64,000 bases of DNA, from positions 3,534,001-3,598,000 of the forward strand of contig OW818680.1 of assembly GCA_942493055.1 (NCBI GenBank), given 5' to 3'. Both the position numbers and the translations under genes were made by a program. Of this stretch, positions 7,676 through 14,027 are shown in pieces; the first letter of the stretch is position 1; the number at the start of each line of letters is the position of its first letter. The notes under the pieces are model-generated. The model was not told where the DNA came from. It did not search any database and worked only from the letters and a program-made list of their open reading frames with translations. The stretch comes from CAIZQW01 sp942493055. GTDB taxonomy: Bacteria; Verrucomicrobiota; Kiritimatiellia; RFP12; UBA1067.

Positions 7676-8239
7676 CTACTTCGAGTCGACCTCACGCTTG
7701 GCCATCTCGGCGGCGCGGAGGATGTTTTCGAAGAGGGAATCTTCATCGGCAGAGTCGCCTGGGGCGACGTCATTCTCCAGCCGTTTTTTAAAGGCGCTTA
7801 AATAGCCGTCCATGCGACTGAAATAGGCGCGCGCCTGGGCTTCGTCCCCATGCGTCCAGTAGTCGCTTTCATCCGTCACTTCCAAGTTCGGAAAGAACTG
7901 TTCCTTGACCTGCCTCAGGAGATGGATGAAGGCGATGTGCTCTTCGACGCCTGCGTAATGGGTCTTCACAGAGGCGATCCAGTATTTTTGTGGAAGCGGA
8001 TCATGTGGCGCGATCAGATCCGCAAAGGCGTGGAGATGCCCCTCTGCGTCAAAGAGAAAGGGCGTCAGTTCAATCTCGCTGGACGGTTGCAACAGGATGC
8101 CTTTCAGCTTTGCCTGGTCATCGTCGACATCCGTATATTTCCAGCCCCTGGTTTGCGCATAGCCGCGCAGAAACTCCAGAAGACGCTCCTGCGTCTGCGT
8201 ATCCGCTAACACCCCTTTGTAATGAACACTGGTTGACAT
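7676..8239 (-). CDS. Hypothetical protein (187 aa)
   Basis: Not recognised. A soluble protein with aromatic and acidic residues: GYAQTRGWKYTDVDDDQAKL, then ELTPFLFDAEGHLHAFADLI, and near the C-terminus ESDYWTHGDEAQARAYF. There is no signal peptide. The start is supported by AAGGAG 7 nt upstream. The region FLFDAEGHLHAF and the alternation of strand and helix suggest a compact alpha/beta protein of the kind found next to predicted immunity or defence genes, but this is only an impression. Word repeats flank the gene on both sides, so it is a single-gene transcription unit in accessory DNA. Confidence 0.6.
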   Translation of the reverse strand: MSTSVHYKGVLADTQTQERLLEFLRGYAQTRGWKYTDVDDDQAKLKGILLQPSSEIELTPFLFDAEGHLHAFADLIAPHDPLPQKYWIASVKTHYAGVEEHIAFIHLLRQVKEQFFPNLEVTDESDYWTHGDEAQARAYFSRMDGYLSAFKKRLENDVAPGDSADEDSLFENILRAAEMAKREVDSK

Positions 8240-8272
8240 ACATGCTCCTTGTTATGCGTTTGAATCCGAAGT

Positions 8273-8345
8273 TCGTCAGTTCTAAAGTTCGAGCCTCCTT
8301 CGCTAAAGCTACGGCGGCCAGGGAGTTCTAAAGTTCTAAAGTTTT
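8273..8345. repeat. GTTCTAAAG tract interrupted by a 30-bp element
   Basis: The common phrase GTTCTAAAGTTCGAG|AGTTCTAAAG is split after GTTCGAG by exactly 30 bp (8294-8323, starting CCTCCTTCGC and ending GCGGCCAGGG). This is clear evidence that the 30-bp unit inserts into the word repeats. Confidence 0.85.
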
Positions 8346-8382
8346 GAGAAGTTCATTCGTGCGTGTGTGAAACTTGGAAAAT

Positions 8383-10329
8383 TCATTGTCCCTCCCCCTT
8401 TCGGACGGAGGCGAGATACGTTTGGCCTTTCGCGGTGAGACGGTATTGTTGGTTTTTGCTCCGGGCGGCATCTGGAACAGTTCTTTCTATCATCTCGATG
8501 CCGATCAAGTGGGCCAGTGCTTTTTTAAAGTTACCGGTTCGGGTCCTGTAGCCCAAAGCTCTGAGAAGTTCTGGCGTGCTGTATGGTCTCCTAGCACAAG
8601 CGGTGAGAATTTTCTTTTTGATCTCCGTGAGGTCATGGGCCTCGTCATGGGCCTTATCATGGGCCTCGCCTTTGGAAGTGCCTGTACTCCTTCTTTCCGT
8701 CTTCATGGCCGCTGTAGACCCATCTTTTTCGCGTTCTTCCTTAATAAAACGCTTGTTTTTCAGGGTGACTCGGGCCGTAAGACCTGTTTTTTCTAACTTG
8801 CCTGTGACGGGATTGACGGGTTCGTGACGGGTTCCTTTTTTGCATCCGGCTGACGGGTTTGACGGGTTCGTGACGGGTTCAGTTTTCACATACACATAGT
8901 GTGCGGACTGGCCGGTCTCCTTTGACTTTCGGACGATCCCGAGGGCGGCCAGCTGGCGAAGCTCCCGGAGCGCCGTGCTTTCGGATGCACCCGTAAGCTT
9001 GCGGTATTCGGAGTTGGATATCCGCCCCGCGCTCTTAAGATGTTTGACCGCCAGCATCTGCTGCTCGTTCAGATCCAGCCGCGCCAGGACCTCTTCCGTG
9101 AGCCAGTCACGCCAGAGGGTCACCACGAAGTGCGGGCCATGCTGCTTGAATTCGGGTTCCGGCAGACCGGCCTCCCGGCAGTCTGAAATCATGTCCGTTG
9201 TCCCCGTCCCCGCCTTTTCCACATACTGGACCCGGAAGAGCGGTTCCGCGATCAATGGATTGCGGGGGATCGGCCCGTGCGGTTCGCGCAGCAGCGCTGG
9301 TGTCAGCCCCGGCGGCAACTCCCCCGGATTCCAGACTTCCACGCGGTCGGCGAAAACAAGCACTTGGACAAAGCCGTTGCTCGCGTAGTTCCGGTGGGCT
9401 ACGGCATTGACAATCGCCTCGGTGACAACCGAACGCGGAATCTCATAAGCGACAGGCGCCCGCGTGCCAGCAACCCGTGTGCCGACTCTCCGGTCGAGCT
9501 TGCCGAGAACAAACTCCACAGCTTGGTCGATCACTTCGAAAAGCGTTCCTTCGTAGGGTTGCTGGGAGGCGATCGGCTTGCGTTTTTCCGTCCCGAGAAA
9601 ATGGAAGCAATGAACCTGCGCGTTGCTGAAGAACTTCGAGGGTGTCTTGCCGAACAGCAACACCGCCGCGTTGGTGGGCTTCTCGTCCTGCAGCAGGTTG
9701 AAATTCTGCAGGACCGCTTTTGTCGAGCGCGCGCCCTTGAAGGTCAACCGCCCCTTCGCCCCGGCCATCTCCAGAAACTCGGCGATATGCGCGTCATCGA
9801 TATCCTGCAGCGTCGCGCCCGGACAAACCGTGCCGTCGAACGGCGTCAGACGCAGCGCCCCCCGGTGCCCAAGCGCATCGACCATGCTGGCGTATACTTC
9901 ACGGATCAGTTCAGGCGTGTCGGAAAAACGGCGGCGCGTCACCTGATTTCCGGCTTTGCGGACAAGGGCCGCCATTTCAGGCTCGCGTCCAACATCGTTG
10001 GAGCCTTTCACAAAGACAAGCCGTTCCCGGTGCGTTTTCGTGGCGTGGTCGAACTCAAGTTCCGTCGGCGATTTCCCATTCGCATCCCTCCACCCGTATT
10101 TCGCGCCTAGCAGAGCGAGATAGATATCGCACCCTGCAACCTCCGGCAGATAGAGATCATCCGGTCTTTGGTTGCATGCGGGTACATCCTCGAAAAGGAA
10201 GACGTCATCAATAAAGCGGCTCAGCAGAGCATCATGCGTAAGGTACTCTTTTAAGGCTCGCCGTTCCTCGGCGAACTCCTTCTGCACGCTGCTGATAAAG
10301 ATTTTGAGTCTGATAGCTTGCTCCCTCAT
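8383..10329 (-). CDS. DUF4062 / GHKL-type ATPase / winged-helix protein (possible defence or regulatory ATPase)
   Basis: I place the start at the ATG giving MREQAIRLKIFISSVQKEF, because it has an AGGAGGA ribosome site; an upstream ATG at 10425 has none. Order of parts: DUF4062 (residues ~7-115, KIFISSVQKEFAEERRALKE, GCDIYLALLGAKYGW), a linker, then the ATP-binding module of RecG-like/COG2865 regulators (~190-410; IPRSVVTEAIVNAVAHRNY, VLVFADRVEVWNPGELPPG, EKAGTGTTDM). A winged helix follows (LNEQQMLAVKHLKSAGRISN, ASESTALRELRQLAALGIV), and a C-terminal Fic-like winged helix (YSTPELLRALGYRTRTGNF, then IEMIERTVPD, QQYRLTAKGQTYL) ends the protein. The linker between the two winged helices is made of short DNA repeats (TGACGGGT-type, encoding NPSNP/NPVTG) and an AHDxAHDxAHD run. 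The family is common in defence islands. The role here is inferred. Confidence 0.8.
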   Translation of the reverse strand: MREQAIRLKIFISSVQKEFAEERRALKEYLTHDALLSRFIDDVFLFEDVPACNQRPDDLYLPEVAGCDIYLALLGAKYGWRDANGKSPTELEFDHATKTHRERLVFVKGSNDVGREPEMAALVRKAGNQVTRRRFSDTPELIREVYASMVDALGHRGALRLTPFDGTVCPGATLQDIDDAHIAEFLEMAGAKGRLTFKGARSTKAVLQNFNLLQDEKPTNAAVLLFGKTPSKFFSNAQVHCFHFLGTEKRKPIASQQPYEGTLFEVIDQAVEFVLGKLDRRVGTRVAGTRAPVAYEIPRSVVTEAIVNAVAHRNYASNGFVQVLVFADRVEVWNPGELPPGLTPALLREPHGPIPRNPLIAEPLFRVQYVEKAGTGTTDMISDCREAGLPEPEFKQHGPHFVVTLWRDWLTEEVLARLDLNEQQMLAVKHLKSAGRISNSEYRKLTGASESTALRELRQLAALGIVRKSKETGQSAHYVYVKTEPVTNPSNPSAGCKKGTRHEPVNPVTGKLEKTGLTARVTLKNKRFIKEEREKDGSTAAMKTERRSTGTSKGEAHDKAHDEAHDLTEIKKKILTACARRPYSTPELLRALGYRTRTGNFKKALAHLIGIEMIERTVPDAARSKNQQYRLTAKGQTYLASVRKGEGQ

Positions 10330-11071
10330 CCGCTCTTCCTCCTGCGGCTTCCGTAACCCCACGAAAACTTTTCCTTCTCTTTCTATGTCGTATAGAAAGT
10401 TACCCCTAAACCCGTCGGGTAACATAAATTGGATGTTTGGATAATATGCCTTTCACTTGGAAAAGACAACAGAATAGTTGTGCTTTCTAAAGTTCGTTAG
10501 TGCGTTAGTACGTTAGTGATGCAAGAAACTGGGGGAACAGGCACGAGAGAAGTTCTAAAGTTCTAAAGTGCTAAAGTTCTAAAGTTTTTGGGCAGACAGG
10601 GGGACAGACAAGGCTTTCATGGAACATCGAACATCCAACATCCAACATTGAACATCGAACTTTGAACATCCACCTTCGCGATGCCTACGGCGGACAGGTC
10701 GAACACTGAACATCCAACATTGAACATCGAACATCCAACATCCAACATCGAACAGGGGGACAGGTTATCTGTGAATTCGGCGCAGGCAAGGCCCTGTTGT
10801 CCCTGCCGTCCGGCAGTTGCCGGACGGAACTCCGAACAGCAGCCGCCACGGTCGCCGGGAGCAGGATGGAGAAGTTCTAAAGTTCGAGAGTTCTAAAGTG
10901 CTAAAGTTTTTGAGAAGTGCGTTAGTACGTTAGTGATGCAAGAAACTGGGGGAATAGGCACGAGAGAAGTTCTAAAGTTCGAGAGTTCTAAAGTGCTAAA
11001 GTTTTTATGGAGACAGGGGGAAAGACTAGGCTTTCGTGGAACATCGAGCATAACCGACAGGCGGGCGAAGG
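10330..11071. repeat. Second copy of the word-repeat block
   Basis: No gene. TTAGT words (10494-10520), the phrase GAAACTGGGGGAACAGGC, GTTCTAAAG words (10551-10590), GAACATCC words (10620-10760) interrupted by a 30-bp element at 10670-10699, then the same ~118-bp phrase as at 7317-7435 (10751-10868, with GTCCGGCAGTTGCCGGAC). GTTCTAAAG and TTAGT words follow at 10870-11003. Order and sequence mirror 7.07-7.53 kb. Confidence 0.85.
10670..10699. repeat. 30-bp miniature element (copy 3)
   Basis: Identical in sequence to the copy at 7279-7308 and again placed exactly between GAACAT and GAACA words. Confidence 0.85.
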
Positions 11072-11314
11072 CTATCGGAAGTGGCGGCGGGCGAACTCGC
11101 GCCCTGATCCGGTCTTGAGATAGCGTTCGAACGCCTGCGCCTTCTCTTCTGTTTGGAACGCAAAAAATACCTCTAGCGCCCAGGGCGTTAATTTTGCAGT
11201 GTGCGGAACATCGCCTTTGTTGTGCTTATGAAGCCGTGCTTCGAGATCCGCGGTTGAACCTGTGTAGTACTCTGCGGGAAACTTTATTGAGCGAAGGATG
11301 TAAACGTAATACAT
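11072..11314 (-). CDS. GIY-YIG nuclease family protein (UPF0213-like)
   Basis: An 80-residue protein with the core of the GIY-YIG fold: YYVYILRSIKFPAEYYTGST (the YVYIL...YYTG form of the GIY...YIG pair), DLEARLHKHNKG with the conserved Arg and His, and AFERYLKTGSGREF with the conserved Glu and a Lys. Length and layout match the short, stand-alone family rather than UvrC or a homing endonuclease. The biochemical role of these short members is unclear. The ribosome site AGGAGG lies inside a copy of the 30-bp repeat element immediately upstream. The gene is isolated by repeats on both sides. Confidence 0.85.
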   Translation of the reverse strand: MYYVYILRSIKFPAEYYTGSTADLEARLHKHNKGDVPHTAKLTPWALEVFFAFQTEEKAQAFERYLKTGSGREFARRHFR

Positions 11315-11319
11315 AAGCC

Positions 11320-11490
11320 CTCCTACGCCAAGGCTTCCGCCTACGCGATGCCTACGGCGGACAAGACGGCGGATGAAACGGCGGGCGTGCCGGCGGGCAG
11401 GCCGGCGGGCAAGACCCTAGCCCTCCTTCGCAAATTGTGGCGTTGCCGCAATTTGACTACGGCGGGCAACCTTCGCCGATAGGCGAAGGT
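11320..11490. repeat. Nested and rearranged miniature elements
   Basis: Several half-sites of the 30-bp unit in series: CCTCCTACGCCAAGGCTTCC then GCGATGCCTACGGCGG, a run of GGCGGGC words, then CCTCCTTCGC and TACGGCGGGCA separated by a 23-bp hairpin (AAATTGTGGC...GCCGCAATTT). An IR CCTTCGCC...GGCGAAGG stands immediately 3' of the tRNA gene and may terminate its transcript. The unit therefore tolerates a variable centre. Confidence 0.7.
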
Positions 11491-11493
11491 TGG

Positions 11494-11567
11494 TGGGCGC
11501 TGAGGGACTCGAACCCCCGACATTCTGGGTGTAAACCAGACTCTCTAACCAACTGAGATAAGCGCCC
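11494..11567 (-). tRNA. tRNA-Val (anticodon UAC)
   Basis: Complete cloverleaf on the minus strand: acceptor GGGCGCT / AGCGCCC with A73, D-arm TCTC-AGTTGGTTA-GAGA, anticodon arm TCTGG-TTTACAC-CCAGA (anticodon TAC), 5-nt variable loop, T-arm GGGGG-TTCGAGT-CCCTC. The total is 74 nt. CCA is not encoded (CC follows A73, then A is lacking). It is followed downstream by a repeat-derived hairpin. Confidence 0.95.
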
Positions 11568-11644
11568 TTGAAAAAAGAGAGCGTTAGTTTGCCATTTTCA
11601 TGGGGCGTTTGCAAGCGTGAAGTTCGAAACAGGAAATCCGGTAG

Positions 11645-11925
11645 GATTCTACCGCAAAAGCCGCAAAGGAGAGCGCAAAGGGTCAGCCTGCCTCACGCAT
11701 GAATACATGCACGGCAGAGCGACCCTTTGCGCGGAGTAACATCAAATATTCATCAGCGAAAAACAAGTTTTTCGCTGATGAATATGAAATCAATATTTTC
11801 TGCGCGACTATCCATTCCGCCGTCCGTGTATCCACGGGTGAGGCGGATGAGATAGTCGCGCTCTTCTTCGCGGTTTTTGCGGTGAAAAAACGAGGCAATG
11901 CTTCCAACAAACCGTGTATGGCCGA
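11645..11925. repeat. Multi-hairpin palindromic element, copy B
   Basis: Same order and orientation as copy A. H1: GCGCAAAGGGT (11673-11683) with ACCCTTTGCGC (11722-11732). H2: 19-bp perfect stem (11746-11764 / 11767-11785) with an AA loop. H3: GCGCGACTATC (11802-11812) with GATAGTCGCGC (11851-11861). The left inner hairpin has changed from CCGTG/CACGG to GCATG/CATGC, still pairing. Each stem differs from copy A at paired positions on both sides. Confidence 0.85.
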
Positions 11926-11927
11926 TG

Positions 11928-12821
11928 TTACTCAGGCGAGGGGAGTGCGACGGCGCGGTAGGCGCTGGGGGAGGAGCCGGTTTTGGCTTTGAAGATCACG
12001 GAGAAGTGGGTCAGGGTCTGGAAACCGGTCTCTTCGGCGATGCGCGCGATCGGCTGCTTGCTGTTCAGGATCAGCCGCTGCGCTTCTGCAATGCGGCTGT
12101 TGAGGCGGTATTGCGAGGGGCTGATGTCAAAGTGCGCTTTGAAGAGGTGGCGGAACATGGAGTAGCTCATGCCGAGCGAGCGCGCCAGGGTCGGCATGTC
12201 GTAGGAGGTGTTGAAGGGGGGCTCTTCCAGCCGTTGCCGCGCTAACGCCATCTTCTCGGACTGGATCGCTTTGCCGGAGGAGGTCTTGATGAAGGTGTGG
12301 AGGTCGTGCTGGGCGTGGTCGACCAGGGCGCGGAGTTCGGGGTAGGTCGCCTCGAGCTGCGCAATGGAGAGCCGGCTGGAGGGGCCCGTATACCAGATGC
12401 CTGCAAGGGGTTCGCCGTTGGGCGCGAAGAGCGGCACCGCGATACAGTAGCACCCTTCGACCTCTTCGGCGCGGTCCAGCGCATAGCCGCACGCGCGGAT
12501 CTTGGAGAGCTCGGCTGTGAAGGCTTTGCGCGTGGTGAGGGTCGTGGCGGTGAAGCGCTTGTAGGTCAGCTTCGCGAGGAGCGCTTTCTGACGCTCTTCG
12601 GGCAGGAAGGCGGCCATCGCCTTGGTCGGCGCGCCGGTGTGAATCGGGAAGCGGCATCCCTCTGTCAGCATGAAGCCGAAACGCTCTAGTGGCGGCACCG
12701 AGGCGAGGATCAGCCCGTCGCAGGCGACTTCGTCCACAATCGCCATGCCGACCGCCTCGCGGAAGCGGTCGCGGATGCGCGTCAAGTGGGGCAAGAGCAT
12801 TTTTCGCAAATCCATCTTCAT
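11928..12821 (-). CDS. Transcription regulator: IclR-type ligand domain fused to AraC-type DNA-binding domain
   Basis: Residues ~20-185 read like the IclR effector-binding domain: HTGAPTKAMAAFLPEERQKA, ELSKIRACGYALDRAEEVEG, CYCIAVPLFAPNGEPLAGIW. Residues ~195-295 are an AraC double helix-turn-helix: MPTLARSLGMSYSMFRHLFK, ISPSQYRLNSRIAEAQRLIL, then IARIAEETGFQTLTHFSVIF. The usual IclR N-terminal winged helix is absent, so DNA binding has been taken over by the AraC module. Such regulators usually sense a small metabolite of sugar or aromatic breakdown. The ligand and targets are not visible. No clear ribosome site was seen. The nearest candidate target is the secreted-enzyme cluster on the plus strand at 14 kb, but nothing proves that. 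Confidence 0.85.
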   Translation of the reverse strand: MKMDLRKMLLPHLTRIRDRFREAVGMAIVDEVACDGLILASVPPLERFGFMLTEGCRFPIHTGAPTKAMAAFLPEERQKALLAKLTYKRFTATTLTTRKAFTAELSKIRACGYALDRAEEVEGCYCIAVPLFAPNGEPLAGIWYTGPSSRLSIAQLEATYPELRALVDHAQHDLHTFIKTSSGKAIQSEKMALARQRLEEPPFNTSYDMPTLARSLGMSYSMFRHLFKAHFDISPSQYRLNSRIAEAQRLILNSKQPIARIAEETGFQTLTHFSVIFKAKTGSSPSAYRAVALPSPE

Positions 12822-12884
12822 CCCTTCATGATAGCGGAGTCTGGCCGTTCTTTCAACAAAAGGAATTCTTTAAATACAGGTTTT

Positions 12885-12970
12885 CGGAAAGCTCGGAAAG
12901 TACGGAAAGCTCGGAAAGTACGGACAGCACGGATAGCGCGCAATAAATCCCGAACTATCCGCGCTTCCCG
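12885..12970. repeat. CGGAAAGCTCGGATAG word-repeat tract
   Basis: Degenerate ~9-10-nt words (GCTCGGAAAGTACGGAAA, GCACGGATAGCGCG). On the minus strand the tract begins directly after the stop of the four-helix/zinc-finger gene. Confidence 0.8.
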
Positions 12971-12973
12971 CTA

Positions 12974-13723
12974 TCAACCCTTCTTCTGAAACGCGACGAT
13001 GCCTTTACAGGCCGGATACTCTGTGCAGCCCCAGAAGGATCGCGCACCGTCCTTTGTTTTGCGCAGCCGCATACCGCCGCCACACAAAGGGCAAGCAGGC
13101 GACTCCTCCGGAACACCCTCCTGTTGGGCGCGGGCTTCGCCTCGAACCGTGCTCATGCGCTCCTTGAAGCCGCCCTCCTCGACAAAGTCCTTGCCCAGCC
13201 GGGCCATGTAGTTTTCAAGCATGGTGATCGTGCGCTGCAGCAGGATCAGAAGCGTATTCGCTCGAATATGGCTGTCTGGATTGTCAAGCCATGCAGCGAA
13301 TTTTTCATACTGCGCAAGGATGTGCAGGCAACAGGCGTGATTGATATCCTCGGTGTACGCTGCAGGATCAAGACGGATTGCATAAATCCGCTGCGCCTCC
13401 GTAGAGCTGGTCGACCACGGTGCCTGTCTGTCGAGCATGAGCCACTTGTTGTAATCGTCGCGCAGTTCACATAAGCTTCCATATGCGACATTAACAAGGT
13501 CGATACCCGATGCTTGTGACGTCGTGAGGCGCTCACAGCCTTCGGCAATGTTACGGCAACCCGACCTTGCGGCATGTGTCATCTGCGCGAAGGTACGTCC
13601 GCCGGGGTCATTCTGAAGGGTGAGAAACCGCTTGCAAAAGTGGCAGGTGCCCAGCTCCGCCACATTGGCAAGAATGTAGACATCCATCCAGCGATAGCCG
13701 GATTTCTTGCTAAATATTTCCAT
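12974..13723 (-). CDS. Four-helix-bundle suffix protein with C-terminal topoisomerase-type zinc finger
   Basis: The start giving MEIFSKKSGYRWMDVYILAN is preferred because TAGGAG lies upstream; longer versions have no ribosome site. Residues ~10-110 resemble the S23/four-helix-bundle proteins first seen inside 23S rRNA intervening sequences (TFAQMTHAARSGCRNIAEGC, GSLCELRDDYNKWL), here with long insertions. The C-terminus (ACPLCGGGMRLRKTKDGA, FWGCTEYPACKG) is a Cys4 zinc finger of the topoisomerase I C-terminal type. This combination is known in databases as a four-helix-bundle suffix family, but its function is not established. It may bind nucleic acid. It lies alone between word-repeat tracts. 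Confidence 0.8.
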   Translation of the reverse strand: MEIFSKKSGYRWMDVYILANVAELGTCHFCKRFLTLQNDPGGRTFAQMTHAARSGCRNIAEGCERLTTSQASGIDLVNVAYGSLCELRDDYNKWLMLDRQAPWSTSSTEAQRIYAIRLDPAAYTEDINHACCLHILAQYEKFAAWLDNPDSHIRANTLLILLQRTITMLENYMARLGKDFVEEGGFKERMSTVRGEARAQQEGVPEESPACPLCGGGMRLRKTKDGARSFWGCTEYPACKGIVAFQKKG

Positions 13724-14027
13724 AAAACGACTCCTAAAAGAAGTCGTATCGTAACCAAGCAACGGGGGTTGATGCAAGCGCATTTATTAAAATTCGGTTT
13801 TTCGGAAAGCTCGGATAGCTCGGACAGCACGGATAGCTCGTGAGTCATTCCGGGCTATCCGCGCTTTCCGTACTTTCCGATCTCAACCTTTCCTCGTATT
13901 CGCACCTTGTCTTTGTCCACCAAAAACCGAAAGTCGCTTTAGCCAGTTTATGAGACTGGACGCTTGGGGGAATTATGGTAGAATTACAACTTGAAATTAG
14001 AAACTTGAAACTGGGGAGACTTCGTAT
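13724..14027. other. Intergenic: word repeats and leader of the HzsA-like gene
   Basis: 13799-13880 is a second CGGAAAGCTCGGATAG tract, arranged as two opposing arms around 13850. From about 13985 the phrase AACTTGAAATTAGAAACTTG precedes GGGGAG, the ribosome site of the next gene. No protein gene is supported; the minus-strand open frame here runs antisense into the HzsA-like gene. Confidence 0.6.

Noticed and set aside
10620..10896. Frames encoding NTEHPTSNIEHPT-like peptides (also at 7518-7805)
   Set aside because: Direct translations of the GAACATCC word repeats, without start signals.
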